Source: Tubiluchus corallicola
Lineage: Eukaryota; Priapulida; Priapulimorpha; Priapulimorphida; Tubiluchidae
Direction of reading: 5' to 3'
Length of the DNA stretch: 60,000 nucleotides
Assembly (NCBI GenBank): GCA_030141605.1
Contig: JAQGDQ010000032.1
Location: 419,501 to 479,500 of the forward strand
In this document: in pieces, positions 20,231 to 33,400 of the stretch
Numbering within the stretch: the stretch's first letter is position 1
How the letters are laid out: each line of letters begins with the position of its first letter
Program-made: the position numbers and the translations under genes
Notes under the pieces: model-generated
What the model was told of the DNA's origin: nothing
Database searches by the model: none
Seen by the model: the letters and a program-made list of their open reading frames with translations, nothing else

Positions 20231-22382
20231 GGGAGCTGTTTTCTTATAATGTCATGATTTTAATCTATTTATTTGTTTATTCTAATCTTTCTTCATTAAT
20301 TCGGGCCTTTTCTCTGTTTGTTCTGGCAGTAGTTGGACAGTTTGACGAATCGTTGAGTGACAGATGAGAGGCATGGAAGAAGGCAAGTACAAGTGCAGTA
20401 GGCTGGGGTGCACAATAAAAAGAGAAGACAAAAAAGTAATAGGTAAGTGAATGGTATAGGTAGATAGGAAAGATGGTTAATCAGTCGGTTAGTTTGTTGT
20501 TTCATATGTTAGCTGGCATTACCAAAAATCTCTGTACGTTATCACTCTTTTGGCTATGCTCCATAAATAGTGACGGAGTTATGATTACTGAATAGCTTCA
20601 GTTATTACATCACCTGCAACTAGCCAGCAATTTACTCACACCTAACCAACAAGCTTTACTTGAATGTGGGACGGGAAGGGTTTAATCAAAAAAGCAAATA
20701 GCGTCTAAACTAAACACTTTCCTCACCACAACAATGGGGGCACTTTTGCCAGCTACCTGTCACAGTAGGGTGAATCTGGTAGCCGGTCTATACAAGACTA
20801 ATTGTTATAGCTGCATAGGCACGTTAATTGTGTCAATTGTAGTGCAAGTGGTACGGCCAGGCCCGCCGCGATGACCTACAGGTCAAATGAGGTCAGTGCC
20901 GAGATAGATAATCATCTGTCAGCTATGTACGTATAATGCCGTAAGGCTGGTTAAAGAAAACCCGTTAATGTAACGGGAAATGCTGAATTCGCATGAAAAA
21001 TCTCTAGTAAGGTTATACTGCACTTATTACGAAATTTATTGAATTCTTTGGATTCAGACAAAAAGACAAACTAAATTCTTTGGTCGAGTTTCCGTCGAAA
21101 AATTTTATTTAAATCTTACACTTTAGGAAAAAATAATTTCAAAAGTTTACTGTATAAAATAGTGCGTGTAAGAAAAAAATCTAAGAAACGTTTAAGACCT
21201 TATATGAAAAATATATCTAATAATTTGAACACTGGTCTCAGACGGAATGTCTGTCAAAATTTGACAACTACTTATAAAACTTACATAAACTTAACACTTT
21301 TAAGTTTTATAAAAAAGTTGATGACTGACAATCAAGTGCACGGTCCATACGAATACATACAATAGGTTGTCGCTTTCACTGTTGGCCTATTAAGTCGGGT
21401 TTGCGCTCGTCATCAGCGCTAGTGCGACCTATTTTAGGCCTCGATGACCAGTTTTTGATGCTCTACGAAATAGAAAACGAGCACAAGGCATCATTTTCAC
21501 TGTATCAAACAGAATTAAGGCCAAGTTTAGACTCAAGGCGCGACCACGAATTTGTGATTTGAGCACAAAGTTGAAAGTGTTCCAGAAAGTTATTAGATCA
21601 TCTTGCCAATACCGAAACCAGTACGGATGGCTGTTAGTGGCACATATAACTGCTATCACTATCTTTGGCCTATTAATTTTCATTTCACGAACATTTGGTA
21701 ACCATTCAGACTCGCAAAATGGAAACTAGTGGTTGGAAATTTTGAGAATTTTGTAATTTAAACAACTTAAATGTACTCAAAACATTAACACTAAAAATAG
21801 ATGTTAATTCATACTAAGTAGTCAAACGAATCATATATATGTATTATTATGAGGAAAACTCGAGAACTGTTTCAAAGAAACTAACCAAAAGCCTTTTTAT
21901 TGTGTTAAAATCTTTTAGAACACGGTATTTTATTCACGATATTTCAGCTGTTAAGAGATGCAGAACAGCTAAATCAATCAACTAGTAGAAACAACTATTT
22001 ACATGTACTTTGATTCATGTGCTAGTTTAATTAATCAAAAACCAAACGTTTACTTCGGCCTGTCATGTAAGAATACTTTAGAACAGTTAGTTTTTTATTT
22101 TATTGTATTTTATTCAAGAACATTTAAAAAATACATATTTATAAAAGAAAATGGCAGCAGGCATGTAACACATATGGTAACCATAAAGCACAATATAAAA
22201 TAATTTACAATACATTTACAACCACAGTTATAAATCAAATACTTGTTGTCTAAAAATTATCATTAAACGACAAAACTTTAAAAACTTAAACGGAGAGAGA
22301 CTACAGTAAATAAAAAAGCAGGCATTCAAATAAAGTCATTAGTAACTCATGATAAATGGTAATGAATTATTGAAGGAATTGT
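20231..22382. other. receptor intron territory, no gene seen
   Basis: Apart from the half-site cluster at 20872-20895, I see no coding region, RNA gene or clear repeat. A short GC-richer patch surrounds 20850-20900. Confidence 0.5.
20872..20895 (+). promoter_or_regulatory. cluster of three perfect nuclear-receptor half-sites (ER2 + DR4)
   Basis: Within 24 bases there are TGACCT, two spacer bases, AGGTCA, four spacer bases (AATG), AGGTCA. That is an everted repeat with 2-bp spacing overlapping a direct repeat with 4-bp spacing. AGGTCA is the half-site read by P-box CEGCK receptors, including the HR3/ROR encoded here. It lies in the inferred first intron, so an autoregulatory or hormone-receptor element is conceivable. 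Function is inference. Confidence 0.45.
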
Positions 22383-23630
22383 GTATGATCGACTTTTCAC
22401 CTTTCTAACGGAAAACAATAGACTGACCGAGCAATGACATGGATTCCCAAGCCAGAATTCACCTGTTATAAAGCTAAGGACGAAGGTAGGTTACCTCGAG
22501 TACTATTTCTTGACGTAAAAAGGCTTTTGATACAATCGGACCATACTATTTTCTGCAAAAAATTAAAATCTTACGACTTGTCAAACTTAAAACAGTACAG
22601 TGGTTTCAATTACACTTGTTGGAGTGGTATCAAAGGGTAATTGTAAATGAGCACGTATCTGAAATTATCCAAACTGAAGTAGGAGTCCTTCAATGTTCTG
22701 TTTTAAGGCCTCTACTTTTTCTAATGTTTATTAATGATTTGTCAGTGATTTGCAAAAATTCCAACGCATTTATTTATGCCGATAATACTGCTACCATGGT
22801 TAATGGGAAAGCAGCTGATCAAATCTCACGAACACTCTCTTCAGAACGAGCTTTAGCTTCAAACGGTTAATAATAACATGTGTCTCAATAATAGCAAAAC
22901 GAAACGTATGCCATTAGATTCCCAGCAAAAGCTACGTACTGGCCCTGCATTAAAAATTAACTTGCATAATGAACTCATTCCTTGTGTAAACTCAACTAAA
23001 TACCAAGGCGTTATACTTAATTCTTCACTAAATGGAATAGCAAACTGCATGATGCAAAAACAACCAAAATTGCAAATCAGGCGTTTATTGTTGCTCATTT
23101 TGATTATACTGGTGTTGTATGGCGTAGAACTAATAAAACTTGTCCATGTTTCCTGAATACTTTTACAAAACCTGTCGAAGCATTTCACTATGAAATTACT
23201 TTACTCCCAACTGTATCCTGTACTGAAGAATCAAGATTAAAATGGTTATCTCTGTTAGTTAGATATGACTTACATTTACTACTTAATAAATTTATAAATA
23301 ATTGGGCTCATGTTTCTCTAACGAGTAAACCGGTCAGGGGAGAAGAAATTCATCAAATTGAAGTCTATCGAAAGCTAAAACAAATTTTGGCAAAAGTAGC
23401 TTCCCATACTGCCTCTTCTTTGCGGAATTCTATCCCAAAGAATTTCGTCATTCCTCTAAACTAGCCAGTCTCAATTTAAAAAAACATCTGTTCCAAAAGT
23501 GCAAATGTTCAAGAATGTGTATAACTTTACTTTTAATTTAATTTTATTCTGTATTTATGTGTGACTTCTAACGACTTATGTCTTGTATCGAGTTATATTT
23601 AATAGGCTAATTATAAAAATAAATACATTA
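22383..23630 (+). mobile_element. decayed non-LTR retrotransposon (reverse transcriptase and 3' end)
   Basis: Successive frames carry the order of a CR1/Jockey-type RT: YDRLFTFLTENNRLTEQ, then VLFLDVKRLLIQSDHTIF with LKSYDLSNL, then GVLQCSVLRPLLFLMFINDL (family VPQGSVLGPLLFLIYINDL), then IYADNTATMVNG at the catalytic FADDT box, then CVNSTKYQGVILN, then a C-terminal tail with SLRNSIPK. The second catalytic Asp of the box is Asn, stops occur (for example the TGA after LTEQ), and the reading frame shifts several times, so it is dead. The tail ends ATAAAAATAAATAC near 23625. It sits in the receptor intron, opposite in orientation to the gene. Confidence 0.85.
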
Positions 23631-23730
23631 AAAAGTTGTCTTAGTGTTAGTAAACCATAAGTTTGACGTACAGTGTTTCCATTGGCATACCTAACGGCTC
23701 TAACTTTAAGAAACCTTAGCACTATATGTA

Positions 23731-23795
23731 TTTATATATACATATATGTAAATATATGTATACATATATACATAATATATATACATATATTACTT
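23731..23795. repeat. AT-rich palindromic microsatellite
   Basis: Alternating TATATACATATATGTA units form a near-perfect palindrome of about 60 bases. Confidence 0.8.
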
Positions 23796-26079
23796 TCCTT
23801 TTGACCATTCCGCCCCCCCCCACACACACACAAAAAACGTTGCGAATGGCACAGACAAAATTCTTCTAAAAACATAAATTCAGCGATAACGAGGTACAGC
23901 AAAGAGACAAGACAAAATTACGAGTAACAAATACTCAAAACTGGCCGACTGGGACCTTTCACACAGGAAAACTAGTTTTTTCCATTCAACGCAGGCGCTA
24001 ATTTTTCACTGAGATGCATACCGCGGCATCTGCCGTAACCTTGACCAAAGAATGCATATCAGGAGGGTTTTTTCGCGCGTGATATTGGATCCCATGAAGG
24101 TTTGGAGGCATCAAAATGCTTTAATATATAATGCTCTATAGGAAATATGCCTCCATTGATGGAGTGTACCACTGATGTAAAAACATCAGACTGCTTACCC
24201 TATATAGCAAGCCGCTTGCTTCGTCGTACCACAATAACAAATTGACAGTTGTACAAGGTGCCAAACAAAATTAAGCTGGTCAGCATTACAAAAGCTTAAT
24301 CTCAATGACGTATAATAACAGCAAATGTGCTGCACTGCTGTACGCATCAGAACTTTAAGTACGGAATATAACAGCAAAGGTGTCTGTGCAGCATTTTCTT
24401 GCTTTTTACACAAGTACACGACTAGTTGTCTAAATGAGGTAGTGCATTCCCAAACACTATACTTAATTATTTTAAAATGGTTGCAACATCCTATAGGTCA
24501 GCCTTTTATTTAAAATTTTAGCTAGGTAGCATCGTGGTTAGAAATAGGATTAGTTCTCAAACTAACTTGTTATGACTACCGAATGATAACGTAGGTAAAG
24601 TCAGGTGGACGGCTATCAATAACAAAAATATTAGTGATAATTCACGAGAGCATTGGAAGCTTCACCAACACCATAGCGCTAAATTGCATAACTCTGTGCC
24701 CATTTCACTGCATTGCGTAACGTGATTACAACCACGCTGCTAATTATTGAATTCGAATTAATACTCGCACACATTTCACCTGCCAATTAAACGCCTAAGA
24801 TGAAGGACAGGTGGCCAATATGCAACCCGTCCACCCACCTCCCCCATCAGGTGAGCCTGTTGCTGGTTTTCGATTATGACAGTTTTACAAGCGTGTATTA
24901 TAGTGTTTTGCTACAGTAAAAACTGGTTTAGACCACTGTAAGCACAGTGTGTGCATGGCTATGCAGGAAGTAGCCAAACCTAACAGATGTAGTAAAGCGA
25001 TTACAATAATTCCATTTGATAGGTGACAACAATAACTGTGTCAAACTAATGAAGGAATCTTATTAATCACGTGGAATGGAAAGAACTGCCATTTCCAAAA
25101 GATGTTTTCAAAAAAAGTCAGGCGAAATCTTTGATTACGTGAAGTACAGGAGTGTAAGTGATAATCGTAGCGACGACATGTATCTTAGATATTCATAGAT
25201 TTCCAACAGCTACATACTCTCGGGCGTCTTATATAGGAAATTCCCTGCAAAAATTATTTCTTGGTAACTGCAACCTAACTGCATGCTTCAAGAAAAACTA
25301 TTCTGTTCTATAAGAATCCTACTTTTGAGCCTGTAAAGCCCCGTATTAATACATTCACTTTTCTATTTATCTCGAGTGATCACTGCTTCTTTGGGGCGAT
25401 TTGTTAAAAAAATGTCTCATTATTCATGTGCTAGAAAAATGCCCGCGTAATTTGGATTGCTTTGTGCTATCGCCTCTGGTGTTATTGCTTCTTATTCTTA
25501 ATACTGATAACGACCACACCATATACACAAAAGTGGTCAGCAACCATGTTTAATTCGCATCGGGTGAAGAATTTGCTTATCCTTACTGAGCCAATACATT
25601 ATTAGTACGGGAACCTAATATTTTTATAACAGCAGTATAGCATGTGAATATCAAACAGTCACGTAATCTGAAATTTTAATGCACAACAGTCATATTATAA
25701 ATATTATATTACATTATTTATTTGGACACAAAAGTACAAATCAAGGAAAGTAAAAAAAAGCACATAAAGAACATAAAAAAGCATATGAACAATATTAAGC
25801 CTTCACTAGCGTGCCAAGGCCAGTAACAGGGAACTTAATCCCCAAACAGCAAGCTGCTGATCGCCCATACTATTGAAGTGAACATGAGAATCAGTGAATA
25901 TAAATGATCGCAAAAACGGATAAAGTGTACAATAATCAGAGATGAAACTCGAAGAAATCAGATATAAAACGCACTTGAAAATAAATTGATTAAGAAAAGT
26001 AGAAAATGTATGAAAACCACCGTGAAAGTAAAAAACCGTTAAAATAACAACTAACTGCCTTATTCGTACCTAAGTAAAA
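23796..26079. other. receptor intron territory, no gene seen
   Basis: AT-rich non-coding sequence. Apart from the weak SINE-like segment at 24523-24600 I can support no feature. Confidence 0.5.
24523..24600 (+). mobile_element. possible tRNA-derived SINE head
   Basis: GTAGCATCGTGGTTAGAA matches an RNA polymerase III A-box (TRGCNNARNGG with one change). It is followed by an anticodon-arm-like inverted repeat, TTAG...CTAA. The expected B-box (GGTTCGAATCC) is degenerate or missing, so this is a weak call. Confidence 0.3.
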
Positions 26080-26790
26080 ACATATTCGTTATTCATGTAG
26101 TAACTTACAGCTTTGCAGCTTTGCTCCAGACAGTGTCTGCCTTCCTTTACGTCGCTAGGAAGCTCATCCATAAGCGCTGAAACCGATTAAAAAGGGATGC
26201 CCGTAAAGAAGTTGTACGATTGTTGTTATATTACAGGCGGTCTGAAAGACGTGAGGTTCTGGAGAAGGTTCAGCGGTGGTCAACTAGTTGGAAGAAACTG
26301 CTGTTAAATGCTTTATCCAAATACAACCGAGAATAAATCTCCGCGCCATTTTATCCTCATTAATGAAAAAAGCATTTCAAACAATCATTATAAATGTCAA
26401 ATAGTCATTTAGTCATATAGTCATTATAAATAGCAGGGTCATGTATCTGGTAACCTTTCTCTAGACGGACTTAATTTTATTGGATGAACAGGTAGTATGT
26501 GGTGACCATACAACTGCACAGTATTAAAATATTGGCCGCACAAGTGCATAGTAAAGTTTAATAAATGTCTGCACATTTCCGGCTTTACAAGTTCTAAAAA
26601 CGAAACCTAATAGCCGCCTAGCACGAGAACTAATATTGTTCATATGTGGGTTCCATGACAGATCATTTGAAAAATGCACGCCGTAACTGTTTGTGTAACC
26701 ATTGTAGAGGAGTATTAAATCTTGACACAGAAATGTGTGATAAAATATGCTTAAACGAAAAACCGTCACTGCCAAATCTGTTTTGATTTA
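26080..26790 (-). mobile_element. decayed non-LTR retrotransposon fragment
   Basis: The minus strand reads YGVHFSNDLSWNPHMNNISS, then RARRLLGFVFRTCKAGNVQT and FIKLYYALVRPIF. This is the region after the RT catalytic core in CR1/Jockey-type elements (LGVxFSNDLSWxxHI...A.R.LG...R). Further along, frames carry a WNKLP-like segment (LMDELPSDVKEG) near 26150-26180, at the C-terminus. Frameshifts separate the parts. It is distinct from the plus-strand copy at 22.4-23.6 kb. Confidence 0.75.
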
Positions 26791-26950
26791 GCCCATAGAA
26801 TTTTAAATGACTGTTATAAAGCTCATTATTAAATTTGAGCTTTTGATAAACTGGTAACTGGAACCAGTAAGTCGAAAGTACTTTCGTCCTGTTCCCTTAT
26901 AAACGGCTGTCTTGCTGACCCATTAGGGTCATAAGATACTACAACACCCA

Positions 26951-27056
26951 CTATTACTACTTTTACTACTACCACTATCACTACCACTACCAGTACTGCT
27001 ACCGCTACCGCTACCGCTCTACTACCATTACCACTACCACTACCACTACTACTAGT
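26951..27056. repeat. (ACT/ACC)n trinucleotide microsatellite
   Basis: About 100 bases of ACT, ACC and GCT-type trinucleotides. A second similar tract lies 0.6 kb to the right. Confidence 0.9.
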
Positions 27057-27654
27057 ATGTACCGACGACTGACATACTACGATTAAGTGTTATGTACTAA
27101 AATGTAAAAATGCCAGACACTTAGGAATAGAAAGACGCAAAAAGCTATCAAAGGGAAACCAACGAGAAATGGAATGCCTTGAACAACATCAAACTTTCGG
27201 GAAACTACGCATCTATATGCGTTCCTATCAAGACAAATTCTGCACACTTAACTTGTGCCACGGTCATTTGGTGCTCACTGTCCCTCACGTACACGTGAGA
27301 GTGACCAGAGCTTATCATCAGCTTCCTGTCATCTCTTCTCATATGTGAGCATGAAAACGTAAGAGTCCGTTATGTGAGGAAGCGTACGTATAAACAGTTT
27401 CCCCCTTTGCCGTGGATTTCCGTGTCAGTACTTTCAAAGCGTCTGTGTCTAAATTTAATGAAGTACTTTAGTGACGCCTGTAACTAATTAGTGACATTGC
27501 ACATTTTCTAACGGCAATCTCAAACTTGGCCCTAACCAACTGTTCCAATCAAAGATTAACACAACAAAAATACTGCGCAAAACTGTCGAATGTCCATTCA
27601 TTTGTAAGCACTGGGAAAGCAGATTTCTAACAAATCAAATTATTGGAAAGTAAC

Positions 27655-27786
27655 CATTACTACTATTACTAGTACTACCAATTCCACTGCTACTGCTACT
27701 ACTGCTGCTGCTGCTACTGCCACTGCCACTACCATTACTACCACCACCACCACCACTACTACTACGACTACGACTACCTCTACTAC
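27655..27786. repeat. (ACT/GCT/ACC)n trinucleotide microsatellite
   Basis: About 130 bases of interrupted trinucleotide repeat, TACTACTGC and ACCACCACC blocks. Same motif class as 26951-27056. Confidence 0.9.
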
Positions 27787-29399
27787 AGACCTTTACCCAC
27801 TATAGCTACCTTTTACAGACAAATTGACATGTTAATAAATTTGTCGATAATTTGATGCACCGCTTCAACAATAATTTTACACTGTCTGGTCTGTCACCAT
27901 GATCAGACCTGGGCTCCAGTCCAGGCTGGCTTAGTCTGGACTATATTGTGTTGCAATGAATAGTGACTTGATATACATTACATTACGCGAGATGATTTCA
28001 AAATTCAAATATCTTTTGCGACACATGATGTATCAGCACCCTGTATACTACATTCGATCAAGCCTTAACACACGACTCGTGGTATATGTACTACTAATAT
28101 TACTTTACATAGTTAGTGATCTTTTACGTCTTTTTCATAAATCTTAGATTCTTAGCATTGAAAAAAATGTCGAAACGCTTATAAACTACTACGTCGTACA
28201 TCAGCTGCATATAGTGTACATAGTACATACAGCTAGATGCAAAGTTCACGTCGGGCACATTTGAGAATAAACACTTGATAGGTCACAAATTATTAAGCAC
28301 AGCCAATCCTTTCATACCTGTGAATGCCGTGGAGGTTACATCTAAAAATCAATATTAACTCGAACAAGGCCCATATACAAGGTAACAGATACAGCTTTAA
28401 GAGCAACAAACTTAAATAAGAAAACCCTTTACGCACATAAAGCTAAAAATTTCGTCTTGAAATTTTGTATCACTTGCATGCTTTTGCGCACAGAGATTGT
28501 ATTAGTGGCAACACTGTATAAAACTTGTAAATTTATACACCCGCGACGTCGGTTATGCGATGCCGTTTTGGCGGTAATTCGTTTGAAACTAGTTCAGACA
28601 ACATTATGTAAAATTAAAAAAAAATAATCAGAGCACTCGTAACGTACACTTCATTAGCTAAGCAAAAGTATAAATTACTTTATCTTGTCTATAAGACTAA
28701 TAATTTTCCTGTAAAGCATGACACACTAGTAAGAAAATCAAATTTAAATGGCACTTCTGGAACTGGGCTTCTCATTTGGTATTTTTATCTTTACTTTTGT
28801 CAAGCCCGCTTGGCAGCATACCGATCAGCCAAACTAGCAGCGATCTAATTTTAATTTACGTACACAATACATATACATATTTTATTCTGTCCTGACAACA
28901 TGCAATTTTACGAGTTCTTCTTCAGAGAATTTTTTTTACTAGCTTGGTAATCGGCACTAAATTTAACTTTAATAGTTAACTTTAAAATGCCTTCAGGAGA
29001 CAACACTTCACAGACTATTCATAAACCGACTTTGAACTTTCAAGGTTACATATTACAATGAATGTGACTGCAATCTCAAGCTGAAATAAAGTACAGTAAT
29101 CCTATACAATAGGCGTCAAAAATAATCCTATTATAATTATGGTAAGAACTTTATCCTTGAAAAAGTATAGTTTATAGGGATGATTGCACTGTTGCAGAAC
29201 CCAGACTAAGCCTACGGAACGTGAATTTTTGTTGTTAATATCGAATGATTTCGATGCTTCACGAGTCACGACTTAACGTCTAATTTAAAACATTGTTAAT
29301 GCAGCACCGTACACTGCAAAAAGCCTCCGTACACTGGACCTTGCCCTGCCAAACGTTTGCACAGACTGAACACGCTATAGTGATAGTAAATATTCGAGT

Positions 29400-29640
29400 A
29401 GATTATAGAACTGGTGGGCGGCCAGCTTGTAAAGAGGAGTGCTGAACTGTCAGCCAGGACATTCACCTACTCTACCTACAGTAGCAACGTAGATAGACGG
29501 ACGGACTAGATGTTCTGAGCTCACTGGCTTCCGCGCGCCTGACTGATTGAACGACTGTACTTGGCTTCAAACCTAACAATCTGCGAATACCAGCGTTGCA
29601 CTCACAGGCATCACACAATCACAACAACATCCAATAGATT
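29400..29640. other. GC/CpG-richer patch in intron
   Basis: A local rise in G+C with CpG-containing strings such as GGGCGGCCAG and TTCCGCGCGCCTGACTG. It could be a further internal promoter or 5' UTR exon of the receptor. There is no direct splice or coding evidence. Confidence 0.3.
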
Positions 29641-30220
29641 TCGTCTACCAGCAGGCCGTATGGACTAATACTATCATACTATATAATATTATAGGGCAGC
29701 ACTAAAACAGAATAGGTTACAAGATCAAAAGTCACAACCAGTTCAAAGACCCTGTTCCCATATTAAATTTTATCAGGTACGTTACTAATTGAAATGCACG
29801 TGAACTAAAAAATTGTTCCACACACGCATGCTGCAGCGCATTATTAAGCCGCCGTGTGACTCTGATCTGTGACATGTCGACCTCAAAAAATTCTTCCATC
29901 ATTGTAGTTGGCCATTTCTTTGCAATGAACGAAATTTTCTTAAGTTTTGTGTAACCTTGGCATTCAAATCACACTCGCAAACGTACCAGTTGCAGAGCAC
30001 GTCTAGCAAAATGTTTGTAATACATCTGGTAATACTTCTGTCACCTTTGCGTTTCCGAGATGCTCTTTAACCTTCCGCTTTTGAGTTTTTAGGCTCAAAT
30101 AAGACAATTATAGCCACCCGACATTGTAACTCCTCACTGTGTGTGGTGTATCACTATCAAGGAATTATTCTGAATAAACGTATAAATGTCCTTCCAATGA
30201 GATAATTTAACATCGATTTT

Positions 30221-30448
30221 TTTGCAAACTACTTTCAAGATTCATAGAAATAAAAAAACTGAATTAAATGTCAAATTTGTTACAGTTTTGAAAACTTCAG
30301 CAGTAACGCTTTGTTGCATAGGCTACTCACAACACTACTTTTGTTTGCAAGTTACTTTCAAGATTCATAGAAACAAAAAACCTGAATTAAATGTCAAATT
30401 CATTACAGTTTTGAGAACTTCAGCAGTAACGCCTCATGGCTACTCACT
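30221..30448. repeat. tandem duplication, period 123 bp
   Basis: TTTGCAA at 30221 and at 30344 begin two copies sharing ACTTTCAAGATTCATAGAAA, CTGAATTAAATGTCAAATT, TTACAGTTTTGA and AACTTCAGCAGTAACGC with few mismatches. The period is a multiple of three, so a plus-strand frame stays open through both copies (88 codons). No protein family is recognised. Confidence 0.85.
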
Positions 30449-33400
30449 GTCAAAATGTCTAAAGAAACCAGTCAGCGCAAACCACTGACTGTGACTAGTG
30501 GCGTTTTTAATGCAATCCTGATTGTCCAAGCTTCCTTAACCGCCTTGTCCTTGGAAATGATCATTATGTAATTCATGCGTCGGCATGTAATGCATCCAGC
30601 ATACCCAGCTGGCAATGTATGCTGAGCACCTGATGAGACCAGGTCCAATCAACGGGCAACGAACCGTGAAACAACATTGCTGAGGGGATGGATAATCAGC
30701 ATCCAACTGAGCTTCTCTGTGTTCTTTAACATAAGCCTATTAGTACTACGCTTTAATGTGCAATATCCTTTAGAAATGCCTGGGTGACGAGGACTGGTAT
30801 GTTCTGAGACAATGCTCCTTTGCCCCTTCTCTTTCAGAGTCAACACATCAGTGGCACATTTTAATGTCAAATGAATAACCGACGATAAAAGTAAGAGTCA
30901 ACAAAAGTACGTAAGCTTGACATGTAACTGTCGTCAGAAAGAGTAGCTCTAGTTCGAGCGCAGCAAATTCCAGTCGATGGTCACTCGTATTGCATCGGGC
31001 AGCTTTAAATCGGAAGGACCTACTTAAAATGCACAAAAGGATACCCTTTAAGATACCGGACACCAATAAGTAGAAATCAGAGAGTAGTCGTAGTCATAAG
31101 ACGACAGCCGAGTTAATCGCTACTAGAAACAAAGTAATAGCAAGAACTATCAGACACTTCATAAAGACAATAGCAAACCAGCTAAACTAGGAATTTCTCG
31201 CAAATTGTCACGAACTACTAGCTAGTTCTGCTATTTTTGTTAATACAGCAGCAATAGGGAAACTCTATTGTGCTGCCGACTGCAGATGAACCCCTAAACC
31301 CAACAGAAGCCAAGTGCGTGAAGTTGCACGCTTCTTGCCAGATAAGAGATAGTGTTTTGTAAAAAGCAACAAAACTAAATTCAACGCCTCCTAGGTCATA
31401 CTGCTAAGCGTTAAAGTGTGTGAGACGGCTAAGCGTTAAAGAAGAGTCATCATCTCTAACGTGCTAAGCTACTAATAGTGTGCAAATGAGTTGTGAAAAA
31501 GAGGCATGTGACGCTTCCACACGAATATGGCCGCTGAAGGCCACATTATCCCAAATAGTCAAATAAATGGTTTTTGTACGAAACCCTGGAACGCTATTAA
31601 CCGCAAACAAGCCTGACGCTAGACGCTTTACAACTGTGTGAAGAACTTACACTTAGCCCATTTGGGGTGAATGAACTCTGGCGTACACAAACACGTGTAA
31701 AGTTGAATTGCATAATCTAGCTAACCGCTTGCTGCCTGCTTAACTCTAGCGTTACTGCAGCAACATTGCAAGCAAAATACATTGGAGTTGCCCTGCTAGT
31801 ATTTACTCAAACTTTTATTGTTAACACGGCTACCGAGTTACAAATTGACTAACAAAAGTCAACTTCCTGCCAGCGTTAAACATACAGGACTTGCAAATTC
31901 CAAATACTTCAGTAAACTCATTCGTTTTTTAAACTCTTAAAAATCAAACATATTGCTTACAAATATATATCAAAAAATGCACAGCAAATTTACTTTAACT
32001 ACGCAACACAACATTTCAACCATGACCTGTAAGTCACCTTCAGGTATACTGAAGGTTTAAATTAAATCATTCTGGGTTTAGTTTGTATTTCTGAAAATGT
32101 GAAACTTTCATAATACCTGAAAGATGACCACAGGTGGTGATTAAAAAAAATGTGCTGTACCTATATTTCAGCGAACTCATTGCAATTTTCAAATCGTAGA
32201 GAAATTTGATTACTTAAAACTATAAACCAGACAGCCTGCATTTTTCACTGTATTCACCATATTTCAGTATCACAATATGTTAACGCTCCAGCAAATAAAG
32301 TAGAGACATAATACTTGGGCTTAAGTTACATGGTTTAGAATTTTTTAAATATACTCGACACATATGTATATCATAACATAACTAAAATAACAATTCGTTG
32401 GATTTTTCGAGTACTGAGTTATTCTTTTGGAATTTATCATATGGAATTTTTTTTACAGTTTTCTGATATTTGAAATAAAAACTAAACAAATACATTTTGC
32501 AAGCTCCCTAATATGTATTTTACTATTTAGTTAGTAGAAGCTGTAAAATAGCAGATTTTCAACTGCTAATTTAAACTAACTATAATTCTTCCAAGAAGAA
32601 ATAACATAATAACGTTAGTGTTTATTATTTACAGAGCTGTAGAACAAACTTTTGTTGATTTTTGAGCCATAAGCAGATATTTCAAAATAAAACTTGTTTT
32701 GCGATGTTGTTTCGAAATGCGAATTTCAAACACCTGTAAACACCGATAAACTTATCAAAAACATCTTTAATGGTACACAATATTATTCTGTATTAATCTG
32801 TATTATTTCAAGTTAATGGCATGTCATTTCGAAACAATGGATGCTTGACTTCTTGTAAAGTGTTCGTGTAAAAAATGCAAAAAACAGAGTCGCGCGAGTA
32901 AATATCGCGTAGGGTAACCGACGGTGCCAATAAAATGACAACCTCATTGATAAATGATAAAAATTGTTATAAAAAAACCAAAATTTTACAAGTAAATAGC
33001 GTGCCATAGCCCTAAGTCTGTAGCTAGTAGACAGATGATAAACGTGTGTCGCATGCCAATGTATATCTGTCTAAACTCTAAAGCGTGCAGCTAATATGTA
33101 GGTGTTGTAGAGCAGAACTTATAATGCGACTGTTATGAAAGATAAAAGAGAAGACCAAAACAGACTTGTCATAGTCTTATCGGTCACACTGCGGATAATT
33201 TTCACAACGTCGCGGCAAATTTAGCATAAAAGTTCGTAGGACTTTGGAAAAGGCAAACACGTTTATTTGCTGCAGTAGCAATTTTGCGTTATCGAGTAGA
33301 CGTATACACAGTAACGCGCAAAACCGTAAGCGAACTAAGGACTGGCAATATTGAGTCACGTTGTATAAAAAAACACTAGTTCAAATACGGAATATTTATA

